Source of the DNA: Phytopseudomonas flavescens
GTDB lineage: Bacteria > Pseudomonadota > Gammaproteobacteria > Pseudomonadales > Pseudomonadaceae
Length of the DNA: 34,676 nt
Direction: 5' to 3'
NCBI RefSeq assembly: GCF_900100535.1
Contig: NZ_FNDG01000026.1
Location: 43,763-78,438 of the forward strand
A program made the translations under genes and the position numbers. Within the stretch, counting starts at the first letter, position 1, and each line of letters opens with the position of its first letter. Shown piece by piece: positions 24,033 through 31,844 of this stretch. Under the pieces are notes generated by a model. It was given only the letters and a program-made list of their open reading frames with translations. It had not been told where the DNA came from and searched no databases.

Positions 24033-25018
24033 GACACCCTCCGAACCATCAGTTGGGTGATGGTCAGGCCCAGAGCGACACTGCCGAAGGCGTAAAACAA
24101 CACGATGTTGCCGGTCGGGTCGCCCAGCAGGAAGTGGAAGTCCTTCGGCGAGTTCAGGTACATGTAACCGAGGGCCAGGGGCACCAGCGAGGCGACGATC
24201 TTCGCCGAGGCGCGGGCCTCCGAGGTCTTGGCCTGGATCTTCAGGTGCAGTTCCTGGCGGTCGCGCAAGGTGGCGGAGAGGCGGTCGAGGGTTTCCCCCA
24301 GGCGTCCGCCGGCTTCCTGGTTGATGATCAGGATCACCGCGAAGAAGCGGTACTCGTTGAGCGCAATGCGCCGTGCCGAATCCTGCATGGCCTGGCGCAG
24401 CGGCACGCCGAGGCGCAGCCAGTTGTCGATCAGGGCGAACTCCAGGGCCAGCGGGCCTGCCAGGTTCGGCCCTACCAGGGCGAAGGCGTTGCTGACCGGC
24501 ACCCCGGCGCGGGCGGTACGGGTCACCGCGTCGATGGCTTCCGGCAGGCTCATCTTGAGTTCGTGCAGGTGCCGGGCCATGCCGCTGCGGTAGCCCAGCA
24601 GGGCCAGTACGGCGAAGGCGATCAGGCTCAACAGCAGGCTGCCGAGCACGGGGAAGGGCGTTTCGCGGCCTAGCAGCACGCCGATCAGCAGGCTGGCGAA
24701 TGCGGTCAGGGTCACGCGCATGCCCAGGTTCTTTTGCCAGCCCAGCACGCTGAGGCCTAGCCAGATACGGGCGATGTGCGGGCCGAGCACCGGCAGGTCA
24801 GCCAATGGCGTGCGCTCCATGTCGCGCAGAATGCCGTCTACCGTCGGCAGGCTGCTGTCCTGGCGAACCTGACCGTCGAGCGCCTCCTTGAGCTTCAGCA
24901 GACGCAGGTTCACTGCCTTGTCGCGCTGGCCGCGTCTGGACAGGCTACGGGCAGCGAGCACGGCGAGGACCACGGCGGCGAACACCAGCAGGGTCAGCAG
25001 GTCGAGTACCGCGTCCAT
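24029..25018 (-). CDS. tadB: TadB inner-membrane platform protein
   Basis: This encodes 329 residues with an N-terminal membrane helix (MDAVLDLLTLLVFAAVVLAV), paired central helices and a C-terminal helix around a GspF-like domain (SLPEAIDAVTRTARAGVPVSNAF). It is the partner of TadC. A longer frame reaching 25360 was rejected, because its extra part lies inside tadA and is low-complexity shadow. The chosen ATG overlaps the tadA stop by one base (TGATG), a typical coupled start. Confidence 0.93.
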   Translation of the reverse strand: MDAVLDLLTLLVFAAVVLAVLAARSLSRRGQRDKAVNLRLLKLKEALDGQVRQDSSLPTVDGILRDMERTPLADLPVLGPHIARIWLGLSVLGWQKNLGMRVTLTAFASLLIGVLLGRETPFPVLGSLLLSLIAFAVLALLGYRSGMARHLHELKMSLPEAIDAVTRTARAGVPVSNAFALVGPNLAGPLALEFALIDNWLRLGVPLRQAMQDSARRIALNEYRFFAVILIINQEAGGRLGETLDRLSATLRDRQELHLKIQAKTSEARASAKIVASLVPLALGYMYLNSPKDFHFLLGDPTGNIVLFYAFGSVALGLTITQLMVRRVS

Positions 25019-26385
25019 CAGCGCTGGCCCTCGAACAGGTGGGCGTGGGTGCCGTAGAACTGCGGGCGCTGGCCGCTGGCCACGTATTGCCCGAGCAGAC
25101 GACCCTGGGCGTCGATGCTGCTGGTCTGGAAGGCGAACAGTTCCTGAGTCTGGATCACGTCGTTCTCCATGCCGCAGACCTCGGTGATCGAGACGATGCG
25201 CCGGCCACCGTCGCGCATGCGCTCGACCTGCACGATCAGGTTCACCGCGCTGGCGATCTGCCGGCGGATGGCCTCCAGCGGCAGTTGCATGCTGGCCATC
25301 ATCACCATGTTTTCCAGGCGCATGATCGCGTCGCGCGGGGTGTTGGCGTGAACCGTGCACAGCGAGCCGTCGTGGCCGGTGTTCATCGCCTGCAGCATGT
25401 CGAAGCTCTCGCCGCCGCGCACCTCGCCGAGGATGATGCGGTCCGGGCGCATGCGCAGGGCGTTGCGCACCAGATCGCGCTGGTCGACCTTGCCGGTGCC
25501 TTCGGCGCTGACCGGGCGGGTCTCCAGGCGCACCACGTGAATCTGTTGCAGCTGCAGTTCGGCGGCATCCTCGATGGTGATGATGCGGTCATCGAAGCTG
25601 ATCTTCTGCGACAGGGCGTTGAGCAGCGTGGTCTTGCCCGCGCCGGTGCCGCCGGAAACGATGATGTTGAGCTTGGCGACCATCGCCCGGCGCAGTACCT
25701 CGACCATCTCCATGGACAACGCGCCGCGCTCGGCGAGGATCTCCAGCGACATGTTGCGGCGCATGAACTTGCGGATCGAAATAGTCGTGCCGTCGATCGC
25801 CAGCGGGTAGGTGATGACGTTGACCCGGCTGCCGTCGGCCAGGCGCGCATCGACCATCGGATGGCTCTCGTCGATGCGCCTGCCCACGGCGGCGGCGATA
25901 CGCTGGGCGGTATTGAAGACGTGTTCCTCGTCGACGAAGGTGATCGACGACAGCTCCAGTTTGCCGAAGCGTTCGACGAACACCTGGCCGGCGCCGTTGA
26001 CCAGAATATCGTTCACCGAGTCGTCGGCCAGCAGGGGCTCGATGGGCCCGATGCCGACCATTTCATTGAGCATTTCCTCGCCAATGGCTTCCTCTTCCTG
26101 GCGCGACAGCTGCAGGCGATGCTCGTCGCAGATGCGCCGGATCATCGTCTCGATCTGCCCGCGCAGCTTGTCGCGCCCCATGGCCGCCGCCTTGAGGGGG
26201 TCTATCTGGTCGTAGAGGTAGCCGCGAATCAGCTTGCGATTCTGCGCACCCAGGGTATCGGTGGGACGCGCCTGTGCACTGCGCTGTACGCTGGTGGCGC
26301 GGATTTCCTGGGCGGGTTCGGCGCTGGCCGCGGCGGGCTGCGGCTTGCGTGCTTCGCGGGCGCGGTTCGGATGACGGATGAGCAT
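25018..26385 (-). CDS. tadA: TadA pilus-assembly ATPase
   Basis: This encodes a 455-residue secretion ATPase of the PilT/VirB11-like group. The Walker A motif GGTGAGKT is at 245-252. The Asp box appears in IITIEDAAELQL (268-279), and a Walker B-like RIILGEVRGGE is at 316-326 with Glu321. A His box lies at CTVHANTP (343-350). The protein powers Flp pilus assembly at the inner face of the membrane, working on TadB and TadC. The first 45 residues are low-complexity, so the exact start is less sure than the rest. It begins 13 nt after the tadZ stop. Confidence 0.95.
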   Translation of the reverse strand: MLIRHPNRAREARKPQPAAASAEPAQEIRATSVQRSAQARPTDTLGAQNRKLIRGYLYDQIDPLKAAAMGRDKLRGQIETMIRRICDEHRLQLSRQEEEAIGEEMLNEMVGIGPIEPLLADDSVNDILVNGAGQVFVERFGKLELSSITFVDEEHVFNTAQRIAAAVGRRIDESHPMVDARLADGSRVNVITYPLAIDGTTISIRKFMRRNMSLEILAERGALSMEMVEVLRRAMVAKLNIIVSGGTGAGKTTLLNALSQKISFDDRIITIEDAAELQLQQIHVVRLETRPVSAEGTGKVDQRDLVRNALRMRPDRIILGEVRGGESFDMLQAMNTGHDGSLCTVHANTPRDAIMRLENMVMMASMQLPLEAIRRQIASAVNLIVQVERMRDGGRRIVSITEVCGMENDVIQTQELFAFQTSSIDAQGRLLGQYVASGQRPQFYGTHAHLFEGQR

Positions 26386-26398
26386 GGCGGGGATCCTC

Positions 26399-27628
26399 TC
26401 AGGCGGCCGAACGCTGGCGCGCGAGCGCTTGGCGCAGGCGGGCGATCAGGCTGGCCGAGGCAGTGGTCGCGCGCTTGGGGGTATGCCCTATGGCCAGGTC
26501 GGCGAGATCCAGCAGGGTGTCCTGGAACGGGGTCGCGCCATCCAGCCGCAGCGGGCCGGCCAGCAGGCTGTCGGCCAGGGCATTGCCGGCGTGGGGCAGT
26601 TGCAGATCCACCCGGCGCTCGATGAATGCCTCGAACTGGCTGCGTTCGACCACCGGGGCCAGGTTACCGCGCACTGCGTTGGCCACCACCAGCAGCTGCT
26701 GGCCTTCGCTCTCGTCGCCGATCTCGCGCAGCAGGCGGTGCAGGCTGCGGGCGCTCTGCACGCTGAGGTCGGTGAGCAGAATGCGCGTCTGCGCATGGCC
26801 GAGCACGTCCAGAGCGCCTGGCGGGCAACCGGCCGGCAGGTCCCAGATCACCTGGTTGAACAGCCGGCACAGATTGCCGCCGAGGTTCAGCAGGTGCTCG
26901 GCGTGCAACGCCGGGTCGTGGCGCAGCGCCGGTGCCTGGGCGAGCAGGTGCAGGCGCTCGTTGATCTGGCCCATGGCCCGTTGCAGCAAGCGTGTGTCGA
27001 TTTCGCTGCTGGCCAGGGCACCGGCCAGGCCGGCCTCGCCGTCGTAGCCGAGGAGCAGGTTTTGGTCGCCCTTGCCGCGGTCGAAGTCGACCACCGCGGT
27101 GGCGGTGTGGCGCTGCTGCGAGAGCAGCAGGCCGAGGCCGGCGACCACCGTGCTGGTGCCGCAGCCGCCACCGCTGCCGATGACCGCGATGGTACGTCCG
27201 CTGCGCACGCCATGGGGTTCCTGGTAGCCGAGGTTACGGGCGCGGCTCAGGGTGTCGGCCAGCAGATCCAGGGACACCGGCTTGAGCAGGTAGTCGAAGA
27301 CCCCGCTGTGCAGCAGGCTGCGGTACAGATCGACGTCCTGCTTGCTGCCCAGGGCGACGATCTGGCACGACGGATCGCACAGCTCGCCCAGTTCGGCCAG
27401 CGACTGCAGCGGCAGGCTGTCGCCATCCAGGTCCACCAGCAGCACGTCCGGCGCGGCCCTGCCACGGCACCACTCGATGGCGGCGCGCACGCCCCCGGTA
27501 CGTGCCTGTTCGGGCTGGCAGCCGAGGCGCACGAGGTGCTTGCCGTAGTGGCCGGCCTGCTCTCCATCGGCGGCGAACAGCAGCAGGTCCGTCGGCGTCT
27601 GGCGGGTGTTCGGGGTGTTCGGATTCAT
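26399..27628 (-). CDS. tadZ: TadZ-like (CpaE family) pilus localisation protein
   Basis: This encodes 409 residues. An N-terminal receiver-like domain (about 12-135, with DVLLVDLDGD and FDYLLKPVS) precedes a ParA/MinD-like ATPase fold. The nucleotide loop reads GSGGGCGTST (151-160), lacking both lysines of a standard deviant Walker A. Atypical loops are known in TadZ/CpaE proteins, which place the Tad machine at the cell pole. The start at MNPNTPN has AGAGGA upstream; a longer frame to 27793 would overlap the upstream hairpin and cpaD. Confidence 0.9.
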   Translation of the reverse strand: MNPNTPNTRQTPTDLLLFAADGEQAGHYGKHLVRLGCQPEQARTGGVRAAIEWCRGRAAPDVLLVDLDGDSLPLQSLAELGELCDPSCQIVALGSKQDVDLYRSLLHSGVFDYLLKPVSLDLLADTLSRARNLGYQEPHGVRSGRTIAVIGSGGGCGTSTVVAGLGLLLSQQRHTATAVVDFDRGKGDQNLLLGYDGEAGLAGALASSEIDTRLLQRAMGQINERLHLLAQAPALRHDPALHAEHLLNLGGNLCRLFNQVIWDLPAGCPPGALDVLGHAQTRILLTDLSVQSARSLHRLLREIGDESEGQQLLVVANAVRGNLAPVVERSQFEAFIERRVDLQLPHAGNALADSLLAGPLRLDGATPFQDTLLDLADLAIGHTPKRATTASASLIARLRQALARQRSAA

Positions 27629-27686
27629 CTCGGGGTCCTCTTGGCGCCGGCCGCAGGCTTGGCGCGCTGGTGGAGACGGGCCGGAC

Positions 27687-27722
27687 GCCGCCGCTGCATG
27701 CCTTGACGGCTGCAGCGGCGGC
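27687..27722. repeat. 12-bp perfect inverted repeat between cpaD and tadZ
   Basis: GCCGCCGCTGCA (27687-27698) and TGCAGCGGCGGC (27711-27722) are perfectly complementary around a 12-nt loop, in the 97-nt gap between two Tad genes. No T-run follows on either strand, so it is not a standard terminator. It could protect or process the long mRNA, or lower expression of tadZ and later genes. Confidence 0.7.
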
Positions 27723-27725
27723 CGG

Positions 27726-28379
27726 TCAGTCTTCCTGGAAGTCGATATCGAGCAGTTCGCGCACTTCGTCGTCGTGGTAGCGGCCCACGGCATTCACCGC
27801 GGCCATGCCGTCGCCGCCGTCCAGTGCCTGCGGGCGCATCAGGTCGCGCGGGTCGGCGACCATGCGCGCGATGTTGGCGCGGTTGGCGCAGCCCAGCGTG
27901 CCGACCGCCTCGTACGGCCTGACCGTCCAGGCCTCGGCGTCGGCGATGCGGCAGTCCGGCACACGTACCACCAGGGCTTCGGAAACCACCTGCAGGTCCC
28001 AGTCCTGGACCTTGGACGCCTCCAGGCGGGAGGGCATGACGATGACCTGTGTGGCCGGTATGCCCTGTTCGCGCAGGACGCTGGCCAGGCGCTGGGCCAG
28101 GCGTTCGCCGCTGGGGGTATAGGGCTGCAGGGTCAGGGTCTGGCGCGACAGGGGCCCCTGGGCGCGCAGCAGGGTATTGAGGTTGGCCAGCGAATCGGCG
28201 GTGAAACTGCCGTTGCCGGCGGCCTGCAGCGAAGCGACCAGGGCCGAGGGCGCGACGCTGGGCTGGACGGCGCTGGCATCGCTGCCGAAGCGGGCCTCGC
28301 GCAGTTGGTTGACATGACGGTCGCAGCCGCTCGCCAGCAGGCACGCCGCCACTAGCGGCAACAGGGATCGGATAGGCAT
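27726..28379 (-). CDS. cpaD: CpaD-family pilus assembly lipoprotein
   Basis: This encodes 217 residues. The signal peptide ends in ASGC (16-19, Cys19 lipidated). The C-terminal half has the phrase GCANRANIARMVADPRDLMRP, which is the family signature of CpaD/RcpB-type Tad outer-membrane proteins. These proteins sit with the secretin and are needed for its assembly. It follows rcpA by 11 nt. The C-terminus is acidic (DIDFQED). Confidence 0.87.
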   Translation of the reverse strand: MPIRSLLPLVAACLLASGCDRHVNQLREARFGSDASAVQPSVAPSALVASLQAAGNGSFTADSLANLNTLLRAQGPLSRQTLTLQPYTPSGERLAQRLASVLREQGIPATQVIVMPSRLEASKVQDWDLQVVSEALVVRVPDCRIADAEAWTVRPYEAVGTLGCANRANIARMVADPRDLMRPQALDGGDGMAAVNAVGRYHDDEVRELLDIDFQED

Positions 28380-28390
28380 GTTGACGCTCC

Positions 28391-29959
28391 TCAGAACAGG
28401 TAGCCGGCAGTGGCTTGGGCGGGGATCTGGCTGTCCAGGGCGCGAATGCCATGACCGGGGGCCTGCAGTTCGCCCGGCGTGGTGGGCTCGACCACGTAGG
28501 CGGTGGCGATGATCACCAGTTCGGTATCTTCCTGGGAACTGGTCTCGGTCTCGAACAGGCGGCCGAGGCCAGGCAGGCTGCGCAGACCGGGCACGCTGCT
28601 GACCTGCTGGGCGACGTTGCTGCGCAGCATGCCGGCCAGGGCGAAGCTCTGGCCGCTGGCCAGCTCGACCGTGGTATCGGCACGGCGCACCTTGAAGGCG
28701 GGAATGGTGAAACCGTCCAGTTCGACCGCGCCATCATTGGACAGATCGCTGACTTCCGGGGCCACGCGCAGGCTGATGCGCCTGGGCGAGAGCAGGGTCG
28801 GGGTCATGCGCATGATCACGCCATACTGCTTGTAATCGATGTTCACGCTGTTGTTGACGAAGGTGACGATCGGCACCTCGCCGCCGGCGGCGAAGCCAGC
28901 GGTCTCGCCGGACATGGCGGTCAGGTTGGGCTCGGCCAGCACCGTCGCCAGGCCATCTTCGGATAGCGCGGTGAGCAGCCCGGCCACGGTGGTCGAGCCG
29001 TTACGGTGGAAGCCACCGGCCACCGCGTTGGTCACGCTGGCGCCGCTGAACGCGCCGGTGGTGGCATCGAACAGGCTGGCGCCGTTGCGCAGGAAGTAGT
29101 TGCCATCCTTGAGCGCGACGTCCCAGTTCAGACCCAGGGACGAACTCAGGCTGCGCGAGACCTCGACGATGCGCACGCTGATGTTGACCTGGGCGGACAG
29201 CTCCACCTTGAGCTGGTTGATCACCCGCGGTGCCGGCAGTTGGCCCTGTTGTCCACCTTGCCCGCCGCCGTTGCCTCCGGTGGCCCCCGCGCGCTCGGAA
29301 CGCGCGCCCAGGTTGGCCTCGACGCTGTCCATCACCTGCTTGGCCTGTTGCGGCGTACGCACGCTGCCGCGCACGATCAGGCTGCTGCCCGAGGGCACGA
29401 ACTCGACCTTGGCGCCGGGCACTTCGTTGGCGATCTGCTCGCTGAGCCGCTCCAGGGCAGCACTGTTGCGCGTGGCGACCAGGCGGATGGCGGAAATCAC
29501 TTCGTCATCGCCATCCAGGGCGTACAGGGTGGTGGTGCCGGGCGCCTTGGCGAAGACGAACACGCTGCCGGGGCTGGGAATCTGGTAGCTGGCGATCTCC
29601 GGGTTGGCCACCATGACGTTGGCAGCGGCCCGGGGCAATTGCAGCAGGCGCCCCTCGTTCATGGTCAGCTGGACAGTTTCGGTTTCCTCGACCTGCACCA
29701 GCGCCTTGCGCACCTTGCGTGGCGCTGGCGTTGCCACCGGGGCGCTGGCCAGTGGGGTGTCTTCGGCCGCCTGCGCCAGGCCATTCTGTGCGTAATAGTC
29801 GCGGGCGAAGGCCAGATCCAGGTCCGGGTTGTAGGCGTCTGCCGGCTCGGCGACGGGCAGCTCGTCCACGGCGGGCTCGCTGGCGAGCGCGGGGCAGGTG
29901 GCAGCGGACGCGAGCAGGCAGGCCAGTGACAAGGCGAGAGGGTTATACGCGAACTTCAT
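28391..29959 (-). CDS. rcpA: RcpA (CpaC family) Tad secretin
   Basis: This encodes 522 residues. A signal peptide (MKFAYNPLALSLACLLASAA, cut near ALASE) is followed by an N0-like domain (about 90-165) with RAAANVMVANPEIASYQIPSP. A BON-like segment follows (about 170-235), then a glycine-rich linker (NGGGQGGQQG). The secretin core has LATVLAEPNLTAMSGETAGF and GGEVPI. It forms the outer-membrane pore for the pilus. An upstream extension to 30217 is shadow. The ribosome site is weak. Confidence 0.93.
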   Translation of the reverse strand: MKFAYNPLALSLACLLASAATCPALASEPAVDELPVAEPADAYNPDLDLAFARDYYAQNGLAQAAEDTPLASAPVATPAPRKVRKALVQVEETETVQLTMNEGRLLQLPRAAANVMVANPEIASYQIPSPGSVFVFAKAPGTTTLYALDGDDEVISAIRLVATRNSAALERLSEQIANEVPGAKVEFVPSGSSLIVRGSVRTPQQAKQVMDSVEANLGARSERAGATGGNGGGQGGQQGQLPAPRVINQLKVELSAQVNISVRIVEVSRSLSSSLGLNWDVALKDGNYFLRNGASLFDATTGAFSGASVTNAVAGGFHRNGSTTVAGLLTALSEDGLATVLAEPNLTAMSGETAGFAAGGEVPIVTFVNNSVNIDYKQYGVIMRMTPTLLSPRRISLRVAPEVSDLSNDGAVELDGFTIPAFKVRRADTTVELASGQSFALAGMLRSNVAQQVSSVPGLRSLPGLGRLFETETSSQEDTELVIIATAYVVEPTTPGELQAPGHGIRALDSQIPAQATAGYLF

Positions 29960-29999
29960 TTTCGGTATCTCGGTTGGGCTCGATGAACGACTAGGCTGC

Positions 30000-30917
30000 T
30001 CAGCGCGAGCCGAATTGCACGGCGGTGGCCGCATCGCCACGGAAGGTGTTGACCTCGGATACCGCCGGCGCGGAGGCCTCGTAGATCCGGGTGGTCTGTG
30101 CCAGGGTGGTGACCCGCTGCGTACCTGGCGTAGCCTGCCCAGTGCTTGGCTCCAGGCTGCTGCGCAGCAGCAGTTGCAAGGTGCCGATCTGGTTGGCAAG
30201 GGCCAGACGCTCTGCATATACCGGCGGAACTTCCAGGGTCACTACTTCGGGGTAGGAATCGGGATAGGCATCCGGGTTCTTGTTGTTCTTGGCGTCCGCC
30301 TCCGGCCTGGGTTGCAGCGGGCTGCGCATGCGGTTGTTGATCGACAGCACGCGCACATCCTGCAGCAAGGTTTGTGCTGCCAGGCGCGGCGTCTGCAGAG
30401 TGGCGTCCTGGGTTTGTTCCTGATCGCGCTGCAGGTTGACCAGTACATCCACCCGGTCGCCGAGGCTGATCATGCTGTACAGACTGGCGCTGTTGCTGGT
30501 CGGCACGGCGATGGCGCGCATCCCCGGCTTGATCACCGTGGCGATGAAGCCCGGTTCGTTGGCCTTGACCACCAGGTTACTGGTCAGCGGGGCGCCAGCG
30601 GCAATCGGCTGGCGCACGCTGGCACCGGTCAGGTGGCGGCTTTCTTCGTCCCCTTCGACGAAGTAAAGGCGATCGTCATGAGCCGTGTCGCTGGCTTGCC
30701 AGCGCAGCGCCGATGGGTCGATGAAATCGCCGGGCTGCAGGTCACGGCTGGCGACCAGAATGGACGGGTGGCTGGGCTTGGGCTGTTCCACGGGCTTGCT
30801 TTCGACCACGTGCGCAGGAGGTGGCGGGGGCGGAGTGAGCAGCACGCGAGCCAGCAGCGCCGCACTACCGGCAACCAGCAAGGTGCCGGCCAGAAGAAGG
30901 ACGGAAGGGGTTTTCAT
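30000..30917 (-). CDS. rcpC: RcpC (CpaB family) pilus assembly protein
   Basis: This encodes 305 residues from MKTPSVLLLAGTLLV. An N-terminal membrane anchor (about 5-26) is followed by a proline-rich hinge, then SAF-like repeats with ILVASRDLQPGDFIDPSAL and MRAIAVPTSNSASLYSMISLGDRVDVLVNL. The protein belongs to the inner-membrane/periplasmic part of the Tad secretion channel and is thought to act with the secretin. A GTG at 30932 directly after the tadV stop would add five residues; neither start has a clear ribosome site, and the ATG is preferred because the anchor begins there. Confidence 0.88.
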   Translation of the reverse strand: MKTPSVLLLAGTLLVAGSAALLARVLLTPPPPPPAHVVESKPVEQPKPSHPSILVASRDLQPGDFIDPSALRWQASDTAHDDRLYFVEGDEESRHLTGASVRQPIAAGAPLTSNLVVKANEPGFIATVIKPGMRAIAVPTSNSASLYSMISLGDRVDVLVNLQRDQEQTQDATLQTPRLAAQTLLQDVRVLSINNRMRSPLQPRPEADAKNNKNPDAYPDSYPEVVTLEVPPVYAERLALANQIGTLQLLLRSSLEPSTGQATPGTQRVTTLAQTTRIYEASAPAVSEVNTFRGDAATAVQFGSR

Positions 30918-30932
30918 GGTTGAACCGTGCAC

Positions 30933-31496
30933 TCAGTAGTGAAGGGGGCCTAACAGCGTGTAGAAGGCACCCGCGGCGATGGCCAGGCCGTAGGGAATGC
31001 CGACTGGTCGTTGGTTGGTGAGTACCGTTGGCGTAGGTATCTGCAGGGAGGGGCAGGTGTTGCCGAGACGTTGCCAGGCCTGAGCCAGGGCGGCTTCCAG
31101 TGCCGCCAGCACAGGCAGAGCCAGTGCCAGCAGACCGCCGGCCAATGCCGTGACGATGAGGAAGGTCATCTGGTTGCCCTGTCCCATCCACAGGCAAATG
31201 ACTGCCATCAGCTTGACGTCCCCCGCCCCGACTCGACCGAGACAGAACAGGCAGTAGCCCACTAGCATCACCAGCGTGGCGCCCAGCAGGTTGCGCGCGA
31301 TGCGCTCCAGCAGTTCGCCGCTGTGCAGATCACCCCAGGGGCCGAAGCCGAAGGGCGCGCAGACCGGCATGATCAACCACAGTGCCAGCAGTACCAGAAT
31401 CAGCAGGTTGTGTATGCGCCGGTAGAGCAGATCCGAGGCGCAGATGAAAGCCAGCGCGGGTAGCAGTACCAGAAGGCTGAAGGTATCCGGGTGCAT
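30933..31496 (-). CDS. tadV: TadV/FppA-type prepilin peptidase (A24)
   Basis: This encodes a 187-residue polytopic membrane aspartyl protease that processes Flp and the minor pseudopilins. Both catalytic aspartates are visible: Asp22 in ASDLLYRRIHN (20-30) and Asp94 in GAGD (91-94). There is no N-terminal methylase domain, as is usual for the short TadV/CpaA form. It starts 21 nt after the flp stop, so it is co-transcribed with its substrate. Confidence 0.93.
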   Translation of the reverse strand: MHPDTFSLLVLLPALAFICASDLLYRRIHNLLILVLLALWLIMPVCAPFGFGPWGDLHSGELLERIARNLLGATLVMLVGYCLFCLGRVGAGDVKLMAVICLWMGQGNQMTFLIVTALAGGLLALALPVLAALEAALAQAWQRLGNTCPSLQIPTPTVLTNQRPVGIPYGLAIAAGAFYTLLGPLHY

Positions 31497-31517
31497 GAGG
31501 CGCTCCAGCCCGGTTAC

Positions 31518-31718
31518 TTACTTGCCGCTACCGGGATTGTTGGTGTTGGTGATCTGCTCGGCGATCGACGAGAAACGCTCCTTGAGGGCGGTGACGAACA
31601 CGCCGTCCGAACCGAAGATCACGCCAATGGCCGCTGCCATGGCAGCCGCGAGGATGCCGTATTCGATGGCTGTCACACCGCTTTCATCGGCGAGGAATTT
31701 CTTCAGTTGGTTGGCCAT
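31518..31718 (-). CDS. flp: Flp-type IVb pilin
   Basis: This encodes the 66-residue structural subunit of the Tad pilus. The leader MANQLKKFLADESG is cut after Gly14. The mature start is VTAIEYGILAAAMAAAI, with the conserved Glu19 (+5) and Tyr20 (+6). The 52-residue mature protein is typical of Flp. A strong ribosome site AAGGAG lies 8 nt before the ATG, fitting high expression. It leads the Tad cluster, with its own promoter and the TTAA element upstream. Confidence 0.97.
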   Translation of the reverse strand: MANQLKKFLADESGVTAIEYGILAAAMAAAIGVIFGSDGVFVTALKERFSSIAEQITNTNNPGSGK

Positions 31719-31764
31719 GGGGACAACTCCTTGGGTGCGTTTGCAGGGTGGGGAACAGAGAGTG

Positions 31765-31820
31765 ATATTAGGATTGATTATCAATTGAGCTTCAAGGTGC
31801 GCTTCATTAAGAATGCTTAA
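31765..31820 (-). promoter_or_regulatory. flp promoter with TTAA direct-repeat element
   Basis: On the minus strand TTAAGCATTCTTAAT (31806-31820) is followed after exactly 10 nt by TTGAAG (31790-31795, -35-like), then a -10-like TAATAT (31765-31770) at 19 nt spacing. The element equals the tadG copy exactly and, with six further bases, makes a 21-nt identity. It lies 87 nt upstream of the flp ATG. The hexamers are inferred; the repeat is direct. Confidence 0.7.
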
Positions 31821-31844
31821 GGAAGGCCGCATGCGGCGCTGTGT

